A DNA stretch of 64,000 nt from Bacteroidales bacterium (GTDB lineage Bacteria > Bacteroidota > Bacteroidia > Bacteroidales > UBA932). The notes below the pieces were generated by a model, which had not been told where the DNA came from, searched no databases, and saw only the letters and a program-made list of their open reading frames with translations. The position numbers were made by a program, and so were the translations under genes. Where the stretch lies: NCBI GenBank assembly GCA_017438975.1, contig JAFRUH010000025.1, forward strand, positions 1-64,000. Direction: 5' to 3'. Positions within the stretch are counted from its first letter, which is position 1; every line of letters begins with the position of its first letter. Shown piece after piece: positions 41,394-49,684 of this stretch.

Positions 41394-43682
41394 CTACTTC
41401 CCGGCATCGGGGCCGAGCCGATGGAGAATCCACTCCAGGTTGACGAGTTTCTCCAGCAAATCGTTTCTTACATAATAATAGTGGTTCGACGATTCGTAGC
41501 CGAAGGTCGGGTCTGCATCGCATAAAGGGATGAACTCGTTAATGTTATTCACCTCATTTTCAACGACTTCTATCATCCCCTCCTTATCCTCGGCATCCCT
41601 TTTGAGAATGAATTCGGCCTGATTGACAATGGAGCGGAAGTGGCACTTGATCCCGTGTGCCCGCCCCGCATCCGTTCTCAGCAGCTGCCTGACAACCGGA
41701 TCGGTTTCACCCGCCAAAGCTTCGTCCAACAGGTTTGCCCCTTCTTCAAAAGCGTCGGCCACCTTGCGGTTCTGTGCGATGTAAACTTCTGCGGGATAGA
41801 TACTTCTCCATTTATTCAGATCATCGTATGGAAAACCGACCATCGTAGCACTCCAACCCGTTGGGTTCAGGCGGAACAGGTTGGCCGGACCCATATGCTG
41901 GGGGCCGTTATAAAGGGTACCGATATGATACGGATACTCCTTGAACCCTTCGGAGAATACCTTCCACGCTTTCCTGACAGCAGGACCGGACCGTTCACCG
42001 TAATACTCCTTTGCCAATCGTTCAAGGACCGTATCGACGCCGACTTCGGCATGACCGGAAGAAAGGATCTTCTGGAAGACTGCGAAATTGACGGACGGAT
42101 AACCGCCCAGGCTCCAGGTCATCATCGCGTCTTCCACTCCCCTTTCGGCCAGGTTCCGGGCGTGCGCGGCAACAAGATCCACAGCAGGAATGACCGGAAA
42201 CGAGCCAAGTTCCCAGGTGGCATTGACCATGACCTTGGCAGCCGTTCCAAGTCCCGCTTCCCGGGCGATTTCCCAGTTCCTGACGGCTTTAGGGCCGGGC
42301 CCGACAGAAGATATCGAATACTCCGACACCGTCGATGCGATTCCTCCCCTTTCGATGGGAAGGTCCCATTCACTGACCGACATCAGGGTGCAGCGCTTGT
42401 CCAGGCGCCGGATGGTTTCCTCCGCATAGGCTTCCTTCCATTTCCAGTCCCAGACAAGGACCCTCGCATCCGGATTGCCGGAACAGACACCTTCCGCAAT
42501 GGCGTTGTTTACATCCGCCAGGATTTCATGGACAGGCCTGACGGCGCACCGGGGGCATTGCTCCGGATGATTGTGCGAGGCACAGTTCGTCAGGTTTTCG
42601 GACATGGAAATGATGAATACGCCGCCGAGACCCTTGACGGAAGAAAACAGGCTCTCAAAGGATCGGGTCAGCCATTTCAGGACGGATGGATCCGAGGTGC
42701 ACAGGGCACGGAGACCGTGCTCGCCTACACCGGCAAGGCGTTCCCTTTCATCGGTATCGAACCATCTTTCGGGCAGGGCCCTGGGCTCATTGACATAAAG
42801 CATGACGCGGATGCCGTATTTCGCCGCCCGGTCGACCAGGATCTGCAGGTTCCGGCGACGTTCCTGCCAGTTTCCGTCGCCCGGGAAGATGCCTTCCGGA
42901 GCGACCATCATACGCAGTACGGAATGGACCCAGATGGCGTTGATGCCCTGGGAAGCCAGTTGTCGGAGGAGTTCCTCCGAATAGGATCCCTGATCCGGAT
43001 CCATAAGCGGATCACCGTATTCTGCACAGTAGGAGAAAGCGATCCTGAGCGGTCCGGAGACGTCCGCCAGTCCGTTCCCTGAAGCCGGGAAAGACGGAAG
43101 GTCCCTGAAAAAATCAAAACGGGGGACGAGCTTCCGGGCACGGTGAGACTTTGCAACGGACGCAATGGCACGGCAATCCCTTCTCATCCGGCGCGATGGT
43201 TTTTCCCAGGACAGAGGTTCGCATTCAGGTTTGATGCGCCCCAGCTTCACGAAAAGGAAATCGTCTTCATAGAGACGCCACTCCAGTTCTTCCTGGGTAA
43301 GATCCAGCAACTGAAGGATTTGACCGTATGGAAGAAGATGCCAGTTCCGGCGGAGGACCGTGATATATCCTTTGGACGTGAGCCATACCGGATCGGTTTC
43401 CGGTCTGCGTTTCAGTCCCATGTCCGCAGCCGTCCGCCGAACGTTCCGGACCGATGTCTGCAGGACAAGGGCTAACCGTTCCGCCGGGACCAGTCCCCAG
43501 TTCCGCCAGACGAAGGCATGGATCCTGGAAGGGAAATGCTCGGGGTCCAGTGAGGCTTTCCCGGTCCGCCCCGGAAGATTACCGGACGGCGGTAGGGAAT
43601 CCGGGACGGTGGCTGTGGCCAACGGGGAATCCGCTCCCATCAAGAAAGCGACGGCGATGAAAAAGGCGGCAAGACGTTTCAT
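41394..43682 (-). CDS. large exported TIM-barrel protein with N-terminal HTH-like repeats (glycoside-hydrolase-like, unassigned)
   Basis: I start the gene at the ATG at 43682, which opens a signal peptide (KRLAAFFIAVAFLMGADSPL); 762 residues result. Residues about 40-75 and 85-125 contain two similar HTH-like segments: VWRNWGLVPAERLALVLQTS then VRNVRRTAADMGL, and VLRRNWHLLPYGQILQLLDL then TQEELEWRLYEDD. From about 205 a TIM barrel follows (ELLRQLASQGINAIWVHSVL, GIRVMLYVNEP, FIISMSENLTNCASHNHPEQ with a CxxC, ARVLVWDWKWKEAYAEETIR, MVNATWELGSFPVIPAVDLV), then a helical C terminus. The barrel resembles GH20/GH-like proteins of polysaccharide loci, but I cannot name a family. It follows the 183-residue secreted protein by 26 bases. 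Confidence 0.7.
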   Translation of the reverse strand: MKRLAAFFIAVAFLMGADSPLATATVPDSLPPSGNLPGRTGKASLDPEHFPSRIHAFVWRNWGLVPAERLALVLQTSVRNVRRTAADMGLKRRPETDPVWLTSKGYITVLRRNWHLLPYGQILQLLDLTQEELEWRLYEDDFLFVKLGRIKPECEPLSWEKPSRRMRRDCRAIASVAKSHRARKLVPRFDFFRDLPSFPASGNGLADVSGPLRIAFSYCAEYGDPLMDPDQGSYSEELLRQLASQGINAIWVHSVLRMMVAPEGIFPGDGNWQERRRNLQILVDRAAKYGIRVMLYVNEPRALPERWFDTDERERLAGVGEHGLRALCTSDPSVLKWLTRSFESLFSSVKGLGGVFIISMSENLTNCASHNHPEQCPRCAVRPVHEILADVNNAIAEGVCSGNPDARVLVWDWKWKEAYAEETIRRLDKRCTLMSVSEWDLPIERGGIASTVSEYSISSVGPGPKAVRNWEIAREAGLGTAAKVMVNATWELGSFPVIPAVDLVAAHARNLAERGVEDAMMTWSLGGYPSVNFAVFQKILSSGHAEVGVDTVLERLAKEYYGERSGPAVRKAWKVFSEGFKEYPYHIGTLYNGPQHMGPANLFRLNPTGWSATMVGFPYDDLNKWRSIYPAEVYIAQNRKVADAFEEGANLLDEALAGETDPVVRQLLRTDAGRAHGIKCHFRSIVNQAEFILKRDAEDKEGMIEVVENEVNNINEFIPLCDADPTFGYESSNHYYYVRNDLLEKLVNLEWILHRLGPDAGK

Positions 43683-43708
43683 GACGGAATCCCCAACCGG
43701 ACGACTTC

Positions 43709-44260
43709 TTACTTCTGCGGACGCAGTTTCTGCTCGATATCCATACTCCAGCGCAACGACTTGATCCCCGACTTGGTCAGGTCGGCCTGCGCAGTGCGGT
43801 TTCCGCTCTTGAACAGGAAGCTGAGACGTTTGCCTTGAAGGAAACGCTTGACGACCATGCAGGCTGCCGTTCCGGATCCGCCCAGTCTTTCTGCTCCGGA
43901 AGAAAGCCGGCAAGGGAATTCCTTCGTCGTTCCCGGTGCATTCTCCAGCAATTCGAGGAAGCCATCCAGCGAGGCGTACACCTCTTCAACGGTAGATCCC
44001 AGGAAGATACAGGTTTCGTCCTGGTGACTCAGGGAAGCGAAAGCGACATCGTCCTTGGCAATCTCCAGAAGGGGGATGACATGTCCGAGACCTAGATAAT
44101 ATCCGAATGTTCCGTCCTCGTCTTTATAGGAAAACAGAGTGTATTGCTCGTCGTCCTGTTCGATGGAAGTGATTTCATTCCGCATTCCCGCCGGGAAGTT
44201 CTGCGCGAACGAGATGGCGGTAATCAGTGTAAGTGAAAGGGCAAATAAGACTTTTTTCAT
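43709..44260 (-). CDS. secreted protein of unknown function
   Basis: A 183-residue protein with a signal peptide ending at AISFAQ (about residue 20). The mature part has strand pairs around YTLFSYKDEDGTFGYYLGLG and VVKRFLQGKRLSFLFKSG. I do not recognise a family. It is upstream of the TIM-barrel gene, 26 bases apart, and probably co-transcribed. The complement strand has TATCTTCG, a weak -7 box, 20 bases before the ATG. Confidence 0.65.
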   Translation of the reverse strand: MKKVLFALSLTLITAISFAQNFPAGMRNEITSIEQDDEQYTLFSYKDEDGTFGYYLGLGHVIPLLEIAKDDVAFASLSHQDETCIFLGSTVEEVYASLDGFLELLENAPGTTKEFPCRLSSGAERLGGSGTAACMVVKRFLQGKRLSFLFKSGNRTAQADLTKSGIKSLRWSMDIEQKLRPQK

Positions 44261-44289
44261 ATTGTTAAGATATTTGAAGGCGAAGATAG

Positions 44290-45012
44290 CTAATTAATCG
44301 ATAAGGTCAGATATTTTCTCCGTTCATTTTCCGTGAATTTCTCGATGGCATAACGAAGCATCGTGCGGGGCATCCGGAAATACCTCGGCTCCAGGAAGGA
44401 AACCAGGGCGTCCTTGTCCCGCTTCCCGGCTTCTCTCAGAAGCCATCCTGTCGCCTTGTGGATCAGGTCATGGGGATGGCCGATCAGGATGTCCGCAATC
44501 GCGAAGGTATCCTCCAGCTGGCCTTTCCGGACGAACGCCATTGTGCTGACCATGCCGATCCGCTGCTCCCAGATGGTTTTACCCTTCCGGGCGAGGTCAT
44601 AAAGGATCGTCCTGTCTTTGTCCAGGAGCCACTCTCCCAGAAGCGGATAGCAGGACAGGTCGACAAGGTCCCAGTTGTTGATCCGGTCCGTATGGGACAG
44701 GTAGAAATCGACGCACTGCCGCCTGAGGGACGGGTCCTTCTTTGCATGGGCGAAGATCTCCACGAGGGCCAGCAGCCCGGCCAGCCGGATCTCGTGATAC
44801 CCGCTCGCAAGGCATTCCCCCAGTTCCGGGAAGCCGATCTCCCGCCACAAACGTTTCACGACGGTCCTCGTAACCGGAACCTTGATACCGAGGAACTGGT
44901 CCCCTTCTCCGTACTGTCCCGGACCGGTCTTGAAAAAACGGGAAAGACCCGGCACCTGGGCTGGGTCTGAATGACGGAGCATTTCTTCGACAAGCGGGTT
45001 CATATCAAGCAT
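44290..45012 (-). CDS. alkD: AlkD-type DNA alkylation repair glycosylase
   Basis: A 240-residue HEAT-repeat DNA glycosylase that excises positively charged and bulky alkylated bases without base flipping. The catalytic region RINNWDLVDLSCYPLLGEWL has the Trp and, four residues on, the Asp that correspond to the AlkD catalytic pair. PHDLIHKATGWLLREAGKRD and ALVSFLEPRYFRMPRTMLRY, AIEKF are the other conserved repeats. The start may be at 45012 or 45003. It is divergent from the AlkZ-like gene, 91 bases apart. Confidence 0.9.
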   Translation of the reverse strand: MLDMNPLVEEMLRHSDPAQVPGLSRFFKTGPGQYGEGDQFLGIKVPVTRTVVKRLWREIGFPELGECLASGYHEIRLAGLLALVEIFAHAKKDPSLRRQCVDFYLSHTDRINNWDLVDLSCYPLLGEWLLDKDRTILYDLARKGKTIWEQRIGMVSTMAFVRKGQLEDTFAIADILIGHPHDLIHKATGWLLREAGKRDKDALVSFLEPRYFRMPRTMLRYAIEKFTENERRKYLTLSIN

Positions 45013-45080
45013 TTTATAGGGGATGTTTCTTCAAAAATTATACCTTCCGATCCGGGCTTGCACAAATGGAGACAAGGGGC

Positions 45081-45088
45081 TATCTTTG
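45081..45088 (+). promoter_or_regulatory. -7 box (TATCTTTG) of the AlkZ-like gene
   Basis: TATCTTTG lies 15 bases before the ATG at 45104. Confidence 0.6.
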
Positions 45089-45103
45089 CAAAAACAAGTC
45101 CGT

Positions 45104-46171
45104 ATGAACCCCATATCCCTCCGCCTGCTGAGCCAGCATCTCATCTGTCCCCGGTTCAACGCTCCTCATGAGGTGGTATCCTGGATGGGGGCCATGCAGG
45201 CCCAGGAGTTCAGAGGGATGCGCTGGGCCGTCGCTATGCGGACGAAAAAGCCCTCTGCGAAAGCCTTTGAGGAAGATTACAATGCGGGCCGGATCGTCCG
45301 GACCCACCTTCTCCGCACGACCTGGCAAATGGTCGCAGGAGAGGATCTGGGGTGGATCCTCGACCTGTGCCGTGTTCCAGCGATGCGGGGTCTTCACGGC
45401 TGGATGAAGGCGAATGGAATCAGTATCCCGGCGGCGGAACAGGATGCGGTCCATCGGCTCTTCTCCGATTACCTCTCCACCCACCGGATTGCCGTCAAAA
45501 GCGATTTCACGGCACTGCTCGAAGAGAAGGGAATGGCGATGGAAGATCACCGACTATCCTACCATATCCGCCTCGCCGAATATTCGGGCTTGCTTTGCAG
45601 CGGCGATCTTTTCCCGCAGAAACATAGCTACGCCCTGGTCGCCGATAAACTCCCCGGGGTCCTGCACCTTCCCCGGGAGGAAGCACTCGGAATGCTGGCA
45701 CTCAAGTATTTCCGAAGCCACGGACCGGCCACCCTGGAAGACTTCGTATGGTGGTCCGGACTCAATATCGGCGATTGCCGTCAGGCGATCTTATCCCTCG
45801 GGAGCGAATTGACGGAAAAACGCTGGAAGGGGCTTGTTTTCTATCTCCACCGGGATTGCCGTACCCGGGGATTCCGAAGCGGATCCGTCCATCTGCTGCC
45901 TGCCTACGACGAATATCTGATCGGGTACAAGAGCCGGCACGTCAGCCTCCACCCGGACCACAGCCACCGCGCACACAATCAGACCGGGAATTTCTGGCCC
46001 GTCATCCTCCAGGACGGGGAAGTCGTCGGGAACTGGTCCCCCTTCGGCAAAGAGATTTCGGTGACTCCTTTCCCCGGGGCATCCCTGAACGAAGAAAAGC
46101 TGGAGTTTGAGAAACGACGCTATGCGGGATTCCGGGAAATGGATTCCAAAGCGGCCATGCACCGGGAGTAA
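45104..46171 (+). CDS. AlkZ/YcaQ-family winged-helix DNA glycosylase
   Basis: I start at the ATG at 45104, after the -7 box, giving 355 residues (the usual AlkZ length). The N-terminal motif WMGAMQAQEFRGMRWAVAMR contains the Gln-Ala-Gln (QxQ) catalytic motif of the AlkZ branch, not the QxD of YcaQ. HLLRTTWQMVAGEDLGWILD and KYFRSHGPATLEDFVWWSGL mark the tandem winged helices, and LLPAYDEYLIGYKSR the C-terminal beta barrel. AlkZ enzymes unhook interstrand crosslinks and remove bulky N7 adducts. It is divergent from AlkD and convergent with the esterase gene. Confidence 0.85.
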   Translation: MNPISLRLLSQHLICPRFNAPHEVVSWMGAMQAQEFRGMRWAVAMRTKKPSAKAFEEDYNAGRIVRTHLLRTTWQMVAGEDLGWILDLCRVPAMRGLHGWMKANGISIPAAEQDAVHRLFSDYLSTHRIAVKSDFTALLEEKGMAMEDHRLSYHIRLAEYSGLLCSGDLFPQKHSYALVADKLPGVLHLPREEALGMLALKYFRSHGPATLEDFVWWSGLNIGDCRQAILSLGSELTEKRWKGLVFYLHRDCRTRGFRSGSVHLLPAYDEYLIGYKSRHVSLHPDHSHRAHNQTGNFWPVILQDGEVVGNWSPFGKEISVTPFPGASLNEEKLEFEKRRYAGFREMDSKAAMHRE

Positions 46172-46821
46172 GCCCGCGCCAGCCGTCCGTCATTGTCCGA
46201 GAAGTGATTCCCCTCTTCCATGACCAGTGTACACCGGTCAGGCCCCAACTGCTCCCGGAGCAGTTCATAATGGGCACGGAGAGAGTCCCCTACCCGGGCG
46301 ATCGCCTGGTTCCGCACATGTTCCTCCCGGTCGCCGAGACTCAGGTAAACATATTCCGCCCGCGTGACATTCTTCTTCGCGAAAGGCAGCCAGTCCCGGA
46401 TCCATACCGAAGGGGAAGCGGCCGCCACCGCCTTGAAGCAATCCGTCCGGGACGATGCCCAAAGGGCGAAAAGACCGCCCAGGGAATACCCTCCGAGGAT
46501 AAGCGGCAAGGATCCGAAGCGTCCGAGGAGTTCGGGGACGGCGGACGATAGGATATATTGAAGGGTATCTGCCGCATGTTTTCCGGCCTCGGCCTCCCGT
46601 GAGATGTTCCGGTCCGGCCAGGGCATGAGATCGATGATCCAGTCGTCCAGACAGATGGTCAGCAGGGCGAAAGGGACCGGAGAGAGAGCCGCGGTTTTCC
46701 GGACTTCATCTTCCAGGCTGGCGCTTTCGTGCCGAGCCGAAGGCTGAATCAGGAGATAAGAAGGCTTCCCGGCTCCGAAAAGCCGGCACTGTTTTCCACC
46801 TATGGCCATTTCCCTGAACAT
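46120..46821 (-). CDS. enterochelin-esterase-like alpha/beta hydrolase
   Basis: A 233-residue esterase of the Fes/D type without signal peptide. The nucleophile elbow is LILGGYSLGGLFALWASSRT, AVAAASPSVWIRDWLPF follows, the acidic region is VYLSLGDREEHVRNQAI and the His is in VMEEGNHFSDNDGR. All catalytic parts are present. Its last 52 bases overlap the 3' end of the AlkZ-like gene on the opposite strand. Substrate unknown. Confidence 0.8.
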   Translation of the reverse strand: MFREMAIGGKQCRLFGAGKPSYLLIQPSARHESASLEDEVRKTAALSPVPFALLTICLDDWIIDLMPWPDRNISREAEAGKHAADTLQYILSSAVPELLGRFGSLPLILGGYSLGGLFALWASSRTDCFKAVAAASPSVWIRDWLPFAKKNVTRAEYVYLSLGDREEHVRNQAIARVGDSLRAHYELLREQLGPDRCTLVMEEGNHFSDNDGRLARAYSRCMAALESISRNPA

Positions 46822-46870
46822 CAGTCATCAATCTCAGTAGACGAAGATAGCGATTTTCCGTTATAATTTG

Positions 46871-46878
46871 TATTTTTG
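46871..46878 (+). promoter_or_regulatory. -7 box (TATTTTTG) of the yqeY-like gene
   Basis: TATTTTTG lies 28 bases before the ATG at 46907. Confidence 0.6.
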
Positions 46879-46906
46879 TTTTTCGGAAACGATAACAGTT
46901 ACGAAT

Positions 46907-47356
46907 ATGACACTCGAACAGCAAATCCAGGAAGCCATCAAAGAGGCCATGAAGGCCAGGAATACGGTGGCCATGAACGCGACCCGCGCCATCAAGGGCG
47001 AAATCCTCCTTTTCAAGACCGGAGAGGGAGGGTCCCGGGAAGTAACGGACGGAGATATCCTCAAGATGATCCAGAAACTCGTCAAGCAGCGGAAGGAAGC
47101 CGCCGAACAGTTCACCGCCGCCGGCCGTCCCGAACTCGCGGAAAACGAACTGGCGGAAGCGGCCGTCATGGAGCAATATCTTCCGAAGCAACTCTCCGTT
47201 GAAGAAGTCCGGGAAAAAGTGAAGGAAATCATCGAACAAGTGGGTGCCTCCTCGATCCGGGATATGGGCAAGGTGATGGGCGCCGCGAACAAAACCCTGG
47301 CCGGGCTCTCCGACGGACGCACCATCTCTACGATCGTCAAGGAACTTCTCGGTTAG
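46907..47356 (+). CDS. GatB/YqeY domain protein
   Basis: A 149-residue protein starting at the ATG at 46907, after the promoter. It is helical: TLEQQIQEAIKEAMKARNTV, AMNATRAIKGEILLFKTGEG, KMIQKLVKQRKEAAEQFTAA, AVMEQYLPKQLSVEEVREKV and a Gly-rich end MGKVMGAANKTLAGLSDGRT. This is the complete YqeY domain, related to the tRNA-binding tail of GatB; its function may involve tRNA or amidotransferase support. It is followed after 6 bases by the AlkZ-related gene. Confidence 0.92.
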   Translation: MTLEQQIQEAIKEAMKARNTVAMNATRAIKGEILLFKTGEGGSREVTDGDILKMIQKLVKQRKEAAEQFTAAGRPELAENELAEAAVMEQYLPKQLSVEEVREKVKEIIEQVGASSIRDMGKVMGAANKTLAGLSDGRTISTIVKELLG

Positions 47357-47362
47357 GAAGCG

Positions 47363-48064
47363 ATGCCTATCATACGCAGTCAGGATAGTATTTCCGGCCC
47401 TCGCGTCGGGAACAAGGAGGAGATGCAGTCGCTGATCCTCCGGTACAAGCTCGTCCCCTTTTTCTCGAATCCGATCCCCGGTTATTCCATCGAAGAGCAC
47501 ACTCCCCTGGACCTTTGGTTCACCGAGGAGAGTCTGGGGCCCTGGGACTGGAAGATCGACTGCGTCCAGAGCGGAGACATCGTCTATGGAAAATACCTGT
47601 GGGGCGGGAAGGCCGCCTTCGCTACCCTGGACGTCTATCGGGAACTCGCGAACTGGAGGCGCTCCCTCCCGAAATATGCTCCTACGCCTTCCCAACAACT
47701 GATTCTGGATTATATGGCCGGGCACGGTTCCGTCTCCGTCAAGGAAGTCCGGGAACTGCTCCATGTGAAAAAATCCGCGGCGGATGCCCTTCTGACCAAG
47801 CTCCAGATGCAGACCCGCGTCATCACCGGAGACATCATCCGCGTTTACCGGGGGGCCGACCTGCAATACTCAGGCTGGCAGCGGAGCTCTTTCTGCGCCC
47901 CGGAAACCTTGTTTGAAGACCTTGATTTTCCATTCCCGGGATACAAGCCCAGGTCGATGAAATCCTCCCTGACACCGGACCAGTCCCTCGCATTCCTGAA
48001 AGACACGGTCCGGGAAGTCTGCGGGGAGGTGCCGGACAAAATCCTCCTGAAATTATTGGGATAG
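47363..48064 (+). CDS. AlkZ-related winged-helix protein
   Basis: A 233-residue protein. LVPFFSNPIPGYSIEEHTPL, DLWFTEESLGPWDWKIDCVQ and YGKYLWGGKAAFATLDVYRE, ELANWRR match a Bacteroidota family that I recall as AlkZ-related; a winged-helix pattern is seen at QQLILDYMAGHGSVSVKEVR, ELLHVKKSAADALLTKLQMQ. The classic QxQ/QxD motif is not seen, so glycosylase activity is uncertain. It is co-directional with yqeY (6-base gap) and the second such gene within 2.3 kb of the full-length AlkZ-like gene. Confidence 0.7.
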   Translation: MPIIRSQDSISGPRVGNKEEMQSLILRYKLVPFFSNPIPGYSIEEHTPLDLWFTEESLGPWDWKIDCVQSGDIVYGKYLWGGKAAFATLDVYRELANWRRSLPKYAPTPSQQLILDYMAGHGSVSVKEVRELLHVKKSAADALLTKLQMQTRVITGDIIRVYRGADLQYSGWQRSSFCAPETLFEDLDFPFPGYKPRSMKSSLTPDQSLAFLKDTVREVCGEVPDKILLKLLG

Positions 48065-48080
48065 ATATATTATCGTCATT

Positions 48081-48449
48081 ATGAAACTGTTAGGCAATCT
48101 CCTCTGGTTGGTTCTCGGCGGTCTTCTGGTCGCCGTAATCTACTTTCTGGTCGGACTCCTGATGTGCATCACGATCATCGGAATCCCTTTCGGGATCCAG
48201 TTGTTCAAACTGGGATCCTATGCCTTATGGCCCTTCGGGCACGAGCTGGTCAACCGTCCGGACGAACCCGGATGTCTCAGCATCGTCATGAACCTCATCT
48301 GGATCCTCCTCGGCTGGTGGGAGATCGCTTTGATCCATCTGGGCTGCGGCCTGATTTTCTGCATTACCATCATCGGCATCCCCTGGGGAATCCAGCATTT
48401 CAGGATGGCGATCAACTCCATCTTCCCTTTCGGGAAGGAAATCCGATAA
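48081..48449 (+). CDS. YccF-domain inner membrane protein
   Basis: A 122-residue membrane protein with two copies of the YccF repeat: LLMCITIIGIPFGIQLFKLG (about 28-47) and LIFCITIIGIPWGIQHFRMA (about 92-111), each before a further hydrophobic segment. Function unknown. It is 16 bases after the AlkZ-related gene. Confidence 0.9.
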   Translation: MKLLGNLLWLVLGGLLVAVIYFLVGLLMCITIIGIPFGIQLFKLGSYALWPFGHELVNRPDEPGCLSIVMNLIWILLGWWEIALIHLGCGLIFCITIIGIPWGIQHFRMAINSIFPFGKEIR

Positions 48450-48453
48450 GTTC

Positions 48454-48897
48454 ATGGCACGAATCTACGTCGCCTCCAGTTGGAGGAACAAATACTTTCC
48501 CGAAGTAGTGGCCCGTCTGAGGGAGGATGGCCACGAAGTCTACGATTTCCGCAACCCTCCGCACGGCGGGGCCGGTTTCCATTGGACGGACATCGACGAA
48601 AACGCCCCGGAATGGAGCTTCTCGCAATATGCCGAAGGTCTGCATCATCCGAAGGCCGAACGTCAGTTCAGAGCCGATCTGGAGGCTCTGGAATGGGCGG
48701 ATACCTGCGTGCTGGTACTACCCTGCGGCCGCAGCGCGCACACGGAAGCCGGATGGATGGCCGGCGCCGGGAAGAAGGTCATCGTCTACATCCCGGAAAT
48801 GCAGGAGCCGGAACTTATGTACAAGTTGTTCGACGCCGTCACGGGCGAAATCGACGATCTGCTGGACGAGATCAGAAAGGCTGCTGCAGGATCCTGA
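48454..48897 (+). CDS. nucleoside 2-deoxyribosyltransferase-like protein
   Basis: A 147-residue protein with ARIYVASSWRNKYFPEVVAR at the N terminus, EVYDFRNPPHGGAGFHWTDI and WADTCVLVLPCGRSAHTEAG, the last being the conserved loop of nucleoside 2-deoxyribosyltransferase-like folds. Family members transfer deoxyribose between bases or act in nucleotide signalling; the exact reaction here is unknown. It runs convergent to the SDR gene with a 26-base overlap. Confidence 0.8.
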   Translation: MARIYVASSWRNKYFPEVVARLREDGHEVYDFRNPPHGGAGFHWTDIDENAPEWSFSQYAEGLHHPKAERQFRADLEALEWADTCVLVLPCGRSAHTEAGWMAGAGKKVIVYIPEMQEPELMYKLFDAVTGEIDDLLDEIRKAAAGS

Positions 48898-49684
48898 GGG
48901 TTTCTTCGAAGAGTTGGCGGCCTTTTTCGGGATCGACATACCTGCGGGGCATCTCCAGGCACCGTTTCCCTACGAAATACCTGTTCCTGCCGGCGGAGGA
49001 CAAGGCCGCCAGGGCAGGAACGGCCCCCATTTCAGGCGATTTGCAGAAAGGTCTGAAAAGAAGGTCGGCGAGCGGATCGAACCAGCGGCCCATCGAGATC
49101 ATGTTCGAATTGACAATCCCGGGATCGGCCACGTTGATCCGGAGGTCCGGACGGCGCCTCGCCAGTTCGAGGAAGAAATGCAGGAGGGCCAGTTTGGAAC
49201 GGGCGTAGGTTCCGAGTTGGGAGAACTCTTCAGGAGCGGGCCTGAGGGCGCTTCCGGTCAGCGAAACGAAGCGGCAGGTCAGCGAGACCATATTGACGAT
49301 CCGGGCGTCAGGGTCCATCCGGGAAAGCAGGAGAAGCGTCAGGAGAACCGGTGAGAAGTAATTGACTGCGAAGGTCTTTTCCAGTCCGTCCCCGGTCAGG
49401 GCATAACCCCGGTTGATCGCTCCCGCATTGTTGAAAAGGGAGGAGATCCGTTCTCCGTCGAAAGAGGCCGCAAAGGAGCGGACCGAATCCAGGGACGAAA
49501 GGTCGAGCGGGCGGATTTCCAGGTCCGCGGCGGGAAACTCAGCCAGGATTCTTTCCCGAACGGATCGGGCCTTCTCCGGATTCCGGCAGGCCATGACAAC
49601 CGCCTCTCCCCGCTCCGCCAGGGCACGGGTTACTGCGGCGCCGATGGACCCGGAAGCACCGGTTATGATGGTCCTACCGGGCAT
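48872..49684 (-). CDS. short-chain dehydrogenase/reductase (last gene of the steroid-type operon)
   Basis: A 270-residue Rossmann-fold SDR. Cofactor loop RTIITGASGSIGAAVTRALA, the Arg in VMACRNPEKAR suggesting NADP preference, LFNNAGAINRGYALTGDGLE, and the catalytic YxxxK in LGTYARSKLALLHFFLELAR. It resembles retinol-dehydrogenase/WW-oxidoreductase-type SDRs. Its start overlaps the PCMD gene by 11 bases. Context (5-alpha-reductase-like and flavin reductase genes) makes a 3- or 17-hydroxysteroid dehydrogenase role plausible, but this is inference. Confidence 0.85.
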   Translation of the reverse strand: MPGRTIITGASGSIGAAVTRALAERGEAVVMACRNPEKARSVRERILAEFPAADLEIRPLDLSSLDSVRSFAASFDGERISSLFNNAGAINRGYALTGDGLEKTFAVNYFSPVLLTLLLLSRMDPDARIVNMVSLTCRFVSLTGSALRPAPEEFSQLGTYARSKLALLHFFLELARRRPDLRINVADPGIVNSNMISMGRWFDPLADLLFRPFCKSPEMGAVPALAALSSAGRNRYFVGKRCLEMPRRYVDPEKGRQLFEETLRILQQPF

